From NCBI GenBank assembly GCA_030151985.1, contig JASLDZ010000368.1, forward strand, positions 1 through 9,294: a stretch of 9,294 nucleotides of DNA, given 5' to 3'. Under the pieces are notes generated by a model. That model was not told where the DNA came from and searched no databases. It worked only from the letters and a program-made list of their open reading frames with translations. The position numbers and the translations under genes were made by a program. Each line of letters starts with the position of its first letter. Positions within the stretch are counted from its first letter, which is position 1. This stretch comes from Caulobacteraceae bacterium (GTDB taxonomy: Bacteria > Pseudomonadota > Alphaproteobacteria > Caulobacterales > Caulobacteraceae). Positions 6,138 to 9,294 of this stretch are shown here, one piece after another.

Positions 6138-6151
6138 TCTCCCCCGCGCTC

Positions 6152-6179
6152 ATAATGCTTCAGCGCTGCAAGAAATCAA
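6152..6179 (-). promoter_or_regulatory. Candidate sigma-70-type promoter of the cold-shock gene
   Basis: On the minus strand, TTGATT (6179-6174) and CATTAT (6157-6152) are separated by 16 bp; each matches the consensus at 4 of 6 positions. This is the most AT-rich patch in an otherwise GC-rich gap, and it sits about 48 bp before the ATG at 6104. Confidence 0.5.
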
Positions 6180-6242
6180 GCATCCGCCCACGAGCGGCGC
6201 GGCGTCGGCGCCCCGGGGTTTCCTTGGGGCGGCGCGGACGGA

Positions 6243-6317
6243 TGGCAGTCCCTAGGGGAATCGAACCCCTCTCTTCAGAATGAAAATCTGATGTCCTAAC
6301 CGATAGACGAAGGGACC
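6243..6317 (-). tRNA. tRNA-Glu (anticodon UUC)
   Basis: This is a 75-nt cloverleaf. The acceptor 5' strand GGTCCCT pairs with AGGGACT, with a G-U pair at 1-72. The D arm is GTCTATCGGTTAGGAC, the anticodon stem-loop is TCAGA-TTTTCAT-TCTGA with anticodon TTC, and the T arm is AGGGG-TTCGATT-CCCCT. The discriminator is G, followed by an encoded CCA. It lies 67 bp downstream of recJ and has a candidate promoter of its own. Confidence 0.96.
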
Positions 6318-6334
6318 GCGCCGTCGGAGGCGTG

Positions 6335-6364
6335 CGTATAGCAACGGCCCGACCCGCGATGCAA
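6335..6364 (-). promoter_or_regulatory. Candidate promoter of tRNA-Glu
   Basis: On the minus strand, TTGCAT (6364-6359) and TATACG (6340-6335) are 18 bp apart, and the -10 ends 17 bp before the tRNA 5' end. The TATA core stands out in GC-rich sequence and the distance suits a tRNA. The -35 match is weak (3 of 6). Confidence 0.4.
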
Positions 6365-6384
6365 GCGGCCCCGCGAGGGTGACG

Positions 6385-8187
6385 CTATGCGATGCGGCGA
6401 GGGTCGGCCACGTCCTCGATCTCGAGTTCGACGGCCTCGCGGCCCTGCCAGTCGTCGGGCTTGAGGCGGCCGGCGACGTGCACCAGCCCGTCGCGGGCCA
6501 GGAGCCGGCGGCCGAGGTCGGTCTCCTCCGCCCGCCAGGCGACGGCGCGCAGCCGGCCGGACCCGTCGGCGGCCTGCAGCTCCGCCCGCACATGGCCTCC
6601 GCGCACCGGGCGGGCGGAGGCGATCCGGGCGGAGGCGACGGCGAAGGTGGGCTCCGGGTTGCCGGGGCCGTAGGGCTGCAGCGCCTGGAAGGCCGACCAC
6701 AGGGCCCGGTCGGCGCCGGCGGGGGAGACCAGCGCATCCACGTCCAGCGCGTCCTCGGCCGACGCGATCGCCTGCTCCGCGGCGAGGCGGTCCTCGAGGA
6801 AGGCGCGCAGCTCGCCGATGCGCTCGGCGCGGACGGTCAGGCCCGCCGCCATGGCGTGGCCGCCGCCCGCCATCAGCACGCCCGCCTCGTGCGCGGCCTG
6901 GACCGCGCGCCCGAGGTTCACGCCCGGCTGGGACCGTCCCGAGCCCTTGCCGATCCCCATGGCGGGGTCGACGCCGATCACGACCACCGGCTTCCTGAAC
7001 CGCTCGCGCAGCCGCCCCGCCACGATCCCGACCACGCCCGGATGCCACGCCTCGCCGGCGACGACGATCACCGCGGCGGCAAGGTCGTGCTCGGCCTCGA
7101 TCCGCCTAGCGGCTTCGGCCTGCGCCTCGGCCTCAACCGCCTTGCGCTCGGTGTTGAGCGCGTCGAGCTCCTCCGCCAGCGCCTTCGCCTCGGCGGGGTC
7201 GTCGGTGGCGAGGAGGCGGGCGCCCAGGTCGGAGCGGCCGATGCGGCCGCCCGCGTTGATGCGCGGTCCCAGCAGGAACCCCGCGTGGAAGGTCGAGGCC
7301 GCGCCCGAGGCGCCCGCCGTCGCCGCCAGTGCGGCGAGGCCGGGGTTCTCCCAGGCGGACATCACCCTCAGCCCCTGCGCGGCGATGGCGCGGTTGAAGC
7401 CGGTCAGCCGGGTCACGTCGCAGATGGCGCCCAGCGCCGCGAGGTCGAGCCAGCGCCGCAGGTCCGGCTCCGCGCCGGCGGAGACCAGGCCGCGCCGCCG
7501 CGCCTCGCGGTTCAGCGCCGCCAGGAGCACCAGCACCACGCCGGCCGCCGCCAGGTGCCCCTGCCCCGACGTGCACCCGGGCCGGTTCGGGTTGACCAGG
7601 GCAGCCGCGCGGGGCGCCTCGCCCGGACGCATCAGGTGGTGGTCGACGACGACGACCGGCAGGCCGAGGTCGGCGGCGGCCTCCAGCGCGTCGTGCGCGG
7701 CCGCGCCGCAGTCGACGGTGATCACGAGATCCGCCCCCTCGGCCTTCAGGCGGCGGAAGGCGGCCGGGCTCGGGCCGTAGCCCTCCGTCATGCGATCCGG
7801 GACGGTGACGGCCAGCTCCGCGCCCATGGCCCGGAACCAGCGCACCAGGAGCGCCGCGCTCGTCGCCCCGTCCACGTCGTAGTCGGCGAACACCACGCAG
7901 CGGCGCCCGGCCGCCACCGCGTCCACGATCAGGCGCGCCGCCTCGTCCATGTCGAGGAAGCACGAGGGGTCGGGGAACAGCGCCTTCAGCGTGGGGCGCA
8001 GGAAGGTCTCGGCCTCCGCCTCGGTGACGCCGCGCGCGGCCAGCGCCCGGGCGAGCGGCGCGACCAGCCCCAGGCGCAACGCGTGCGACCGGGCCAGCGC
8101 GGGATCGGCGGGCCGCTCCCGCCAGGCCCGCCCGGTGAGCGAGCGCGAGACGTCGAGGAAGGCGAGTGGTCCTGAGCCGTCGGCCAT
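6385..8187 (-). CDS. recJ: Single-stranded-DNA-specific exonuclease RecJ
   Basis: This is a full-length RecJ of 600 residues (E. coli RecJ is about 577). It degrades single-stranded DNA 5' to 3' in recombination and mismatch or base-excision repair. The DHH-family catalytic core is complete: ADYDVDG (101-107), TVDCG (157-161), VVVDHH (179-184), the VNPNRPG block (198-204), AICDVTRL (254-261) and GPRINAGGRIG (308-318). The DHHA1 part follows, with WHPGVVGIVAGRL (381-393) and GGGHAMAAG (441-449), then the C-terminal OB-type domain with QPYGPGNPEPTF (504-515). No catalytic Asp or His is missing. The ATG at 8187 has AGGG 7 nt upstream. The gene lies 65 bp after thiS on the same strand and may be read from the thiS promoter. 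Alphaproteobacterial recJ genes often follow hom and glpX (from memory), but here they do not. Confidence 0.96.
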   Translation of the reverse strand: MADGSGPLAFLDVSRSLTGRAWRERPADPALARSHALRLGLVAPLARALAARGVTEAEAETFLRPTLKALFPDPSCFLDMDEAARLIVDAVAAGRRCVVFADYDVDGATSAALLVRWFRAMGAELAVTVPDRMTEGYGPSPAAFRRLKAEGADLVITVDCGAAAHDALEAAADLGLPVVVVDHHLMRPGEAPRAAALVNPNRPGCTSGQGHLAAAGVVLVLLAALNREARRRGLVSAGAEPDLRRWLDLAALGAICDVTRLTGFNRAIAAQGLRVMSAWENPGLAALAATAGASGAASTFHAGFLLGPRINAGGRIGRSDLGARLLATDDPAEAKALAEELDALNTERKAVEAEAQAEAARRIEAEHDLAAAVIVVAGEAWHPGVVGIVAGRLRERFRKPVVVIGVDPAMGIGKGSGRSQPGVNLGRAVQAAHEAGVLMAGGGHAMAAGLTVRAERIGELRAFLEDRLAAEQAIASAEDALDVDALVSPAGADRALWSAFQALQPYGPGNPEPTFAVASARIASARPVRGGHVRAELQAADGSGRLRAVAWRAEETDLGRRLLARDGLVHVAGRLKPDDWQGREAVELEIEDVADPRRIA

Positions 8188-8252
8188 CCGGCGACCCTAG
8201 AGCAGCGGACGATTCGGCGCGCCTGAGTCGCGTCGCCGCAGCGGGAGCCGGG

Positions 8253-8453
8253 TCAGCCCCCGCCGACGAACTGCACGATCTCGATCCGGTCGCCTTCGCT
8301 CAGCGCGGTGGCGGCGTAGAGCGAGCGCGGCACGATCTCCAGGTTGCGCTCCACCGCCACCTTGCGCGCGTCCAGCCCCAGCTCGGCCACGAGCGCGGCC
8401 ACGTCGCGCGCTCCTACGCCCGCCTTCGCCTCGCCGTTGATCTGGAGCTGCAT
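8253..8453 (-). CDS. thiS: Sulfur carrier protein ThiS
   Basis: This 66-residue ubiquitin-like protein begins MQLQINGEAK and ends IEIVQFVGGG. The C-terminal Gly-Gly is the site where ThiF-type enzymes attach AMP and then sulfur, making the thiocarboxylate that ThiG uses to build the thiazole ring of thiamine. The DVAALVAELGLD segment (17-28) and the IVPRSLY...LSEGDRIEIV part (40-60) fit the beta-grasp fold. The ATG at 8453 has a strong GGGAGG 5 nt upstream. The usual partners thiG, thiO or thiE are not adjacent; recJ follows instead. The ubiquitin-fold relative MoaD is larger (about 80 residues) and lacks this pattern, so ThiS is preferred. Confidence 0.93.
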   Translation of the reverse strand: MQLQINGEAKAGVGARDVAALVAELGLDARKVAVERNLEIVPRSLYAATALSEGDRIEIVQFVGGG

Positions 8454-8474
8454 GAGGGCCTCCCGCCTCTCGGG

Positions 8475-8503
8475 TTGTGGGGGGGCGCCGCGGACGATAC
8501 AAG
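8475..8503 (+). promoter_or_regulatory. Weak candidate promoter for aroQ-accB in the divergent thiS/aroQ gap
   Basis: The 101-bp gap at 8454-8554 must hold starts for both directions. On the plus strand TTGTGG (8475-8480) and TACAAG (8498-8503) are 17 bp apart, matching the consensus at 3 and 4 of 6 positions. I see no convincing promoter toward thiS. Confidence 0.3.
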
Positions 8504-8554
8504 CCCCGCCTCAGTCGCCGCACGACTCAAGCTCCAGGGGCGCGCACCGCCGAC

Positions 8555-9034
8555 ATGGCGAAACCCATCTACGTGTTGAACGGGCCCAACCTGAACCTCC
8601 TGGGCGTCCGCGAGCCCCATATCTATGGCTCCGACACCCTCGAGGACGTACGCGAGGCTTGCGAGGCGCGCGCGCGCGACTTCGGCCGAAGGGTCGTGTT
8701 CCGCCAGTCCAACCACGAGGGCGAGCTGGTGGACTGGATCCAGGAAGCGCGCGAGGCCGCCTGCGCCGTCGTCATCAATCCCGCCGCCTACGGCCACACC
8801 TCGGTGGCGCTGCTGGACGCTCTGAAGGCGTGCGAGCCGCCGGTCGTGGAGTGCCACCTGTCCAACCCCGCCGCGCGCGAGGACTTCCGCCGCACGACCT
8901 ACGTCTCCCTGGCCGCCCAAGGGGTGGTGCAGGGGTTCGGGATCGTGAGCTACGAGCTGGCGGTGGAGGCGGCCGCCCGGCTCGCCGAACCGGCCGACGG
9001 GCCGCGCGTTGACGCCCTTGAGGATCCCGCATGA
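8555..9034 (+). CDS. aroQ: Type II 3-dehydroquinate dehydratase
   Basis: This 159-residue enzyme converts 3-dehydroquinate to 3-dehydroshikimate, the third step of the shikimate pathway. The family works as a dodecamer in the cytoplasm. The start VLNGPNLNLLGVREPHIYG (8-25) is unmistakable and holds Arg19 and the catalytic Tyr24. INPAAYGHTS (74-83) supplies Asn75 and His81, VECHLSNP (98-105) supplies His101, and Arg112 follows. These positions match the numbering known from the Mycobacterium enzyme. The C-terminus is about 10 residues longer than usual. I chose the ATG at 8555 because the conserved sequence begins there; its only Shine-Dalgarno-like sequence (AGGGG at 8536-8540) is 14 nt away, which is far. 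The stop overlaps the accB start by 4 bp (ATGA). Confidence 0.96.
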   Translation: MAKPIYVLNGPNLNLLGVREPHIYGSDTLEDVREACEARARDFGRRVVFRQSNHEGELVDWIQEAREAACAVVINPAAYGHTSVALLDALKACEPPVVECHLSNPAAREDFRRTTYVSLAAQGVVQGFGIVSYELAVEAAARLAEPADGPRVDALEDPA

Positions 9035-9294
9035 GCGAACTGCCCTCCGCCAGCTCGGACGACGACCTGTCCGCCTCCGGCGCCGACATCGGGATCGACA
9101 CCCGGGTCGTGCGCGAGCTGGCCGACATCCTCAACGCCACCGACCTGACGACGATCGAGGTCGAGCGGGGCGACCTGCGCATCCGCGTGGCGCGCGAGGT
9201 GACGGCCGCGCCCCTCGCCGCGATGCCGCAGATGCTGGCCGCCCCGCCCCCCGCCGCGGTGGCCGCGCCGACCGCTCCCCCGGCCGCGGCGCCC
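9031..9294 (+). CDS. accB: Biotin carboxyl carrier protein of acetyl-CoA carboxylase, N-terminal part (runs off right edge)
   Basis: The first 88 codons are present. Residues 23-53 contain the AccB N-terminal signature, with VRELADILNATDLTTIEVER (26-45) followed by DLRIRV (48-53). This is followed by the Ala/Pro-rich flexible linker typical of biotin carrier proteins (from about residue 58). The biotinylated AMKM lysine domain lies beyond the edge. The protein carries biotin between the carboxylase (AccC) and carboxyltransferase (AccAD) parts, the first committed step of fatty acid synthesis. The ATG overlaps the aroQ stop (ATGA), with GAGGA 6 nt upstream. aroQ-accB-accC is a common alphaproteobacterial and gammaproteobacterial arrangement, so accC is expected next. 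Confidence 0.93.
   Translation, partial: MSELPSASSDDDLSASGADIGIDTRVVRELADILNATDLTTIEVERGDLRIRVAREVTAAPLAAMPQMLAAPPPAAVAAPTAPPAAAP

Noticed and set aside
6209..6231. Hairpin CGCCCC/GGGGCG downstream of tRNA-Glu as a terminator
   Set aside because: The 6-bp stem has an 11-nt loop and no T-run after it, and GC-rich sequence makes such pairs common.
4059..6317. tRNA genes as integration sites for a mobile island
   Set aside because: No integrase, no repeated tRNA 3' ends and no change in composition were seen; the genes between the tRNAs are conserved housekeeping or accessory genes.
6243..6317. G-U pair at acceptor position 1-72 of tRNA-Glu as a sign of a decayed gene
   Set aside because: All other stems, the loops, the anticodon and the encoded CCA are intact, and G1-U72 can be tolerated. 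From memory this acceptor sequence is found in related bacteria.
6379..8175. A 598-codon open frame on the plus strand covering almost all of recJ
   Set aside because: The minus-strand frame is an unmistakable complete RecJ. The plus-strand product is low-complexity Arg/Gly/Ala/His with no family motif, as expected from the antisense of a very GC-rich gene.

Overview
This is a very GC-rich, tightly packed stretch of ordinary bacterial chromosome. It most likely comes from an alphaproteobacterium. The evidence is a bacterial NDUFS4-type complex I accessory subunit, a cold-shock protein with two cold-shock domains, the aroQ-accB overlap, an iron-sulfur (FeS) photolyase/cryptochrome, and tRNA genes with encoded CCA. 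I see no transposase, integrase, CRISPR array, phage gene or toxin module, and no gap over about 140 bases without a gene. I did not find a previously undescribed system. The points worth a second look are local ones.

Left part (1-4051). The 5' end of an FeS-type photolyase/cryptochrome gene runs off the left edge on the minus strand. Divergent from it is a compact plus-strand unit: a variant cysteine synthase (cysK), 3-mercaptopyruvate sulfurtransferase (sseA), cystathionine beta-lyase (metC) and a glutathione S-transferase. Spacings are 11 bp, a 1-bp stop/start overlap, and 13 bp, so the four genes are very probably one operon. Together they make cysteine, move sulfane sulfur, break cystathionine down to homocysteine and use glutathione, so the operon is about sulfur amino acids and thiols.

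Middle part (4059-6317). All genes here are on the minus strand. Read in the direction of transcription they are tRNA-Glu(UUC), the two-domain cold-shock protein, a secreted glutaminyl-peptide cyclotransferase, tRNA-Pro(UGG), the NDUFS4-like complex I subunit and tRNA-Arg(UCU). The cold-shock gene has a candidate promoter and a perfect 8-bp hairpin just ahead of its ribosome binding site.

Right part (6385-9294). The minus strand carries thiS (sulfur carrier for thiamine) and then recJ (single-strand 5'-3' exonuclease). The plus strand, divergent from thiS, carries aroQ (type II 3-dehydroquinase) overlapping accB (biotin carrier of acetyl-CoA carboxylase), which runs off the right edge. The aroQ-accB arrangement links the shikimate pathway gene to the fatty acid synthesis gene by a 4-bp ATGA overlap.
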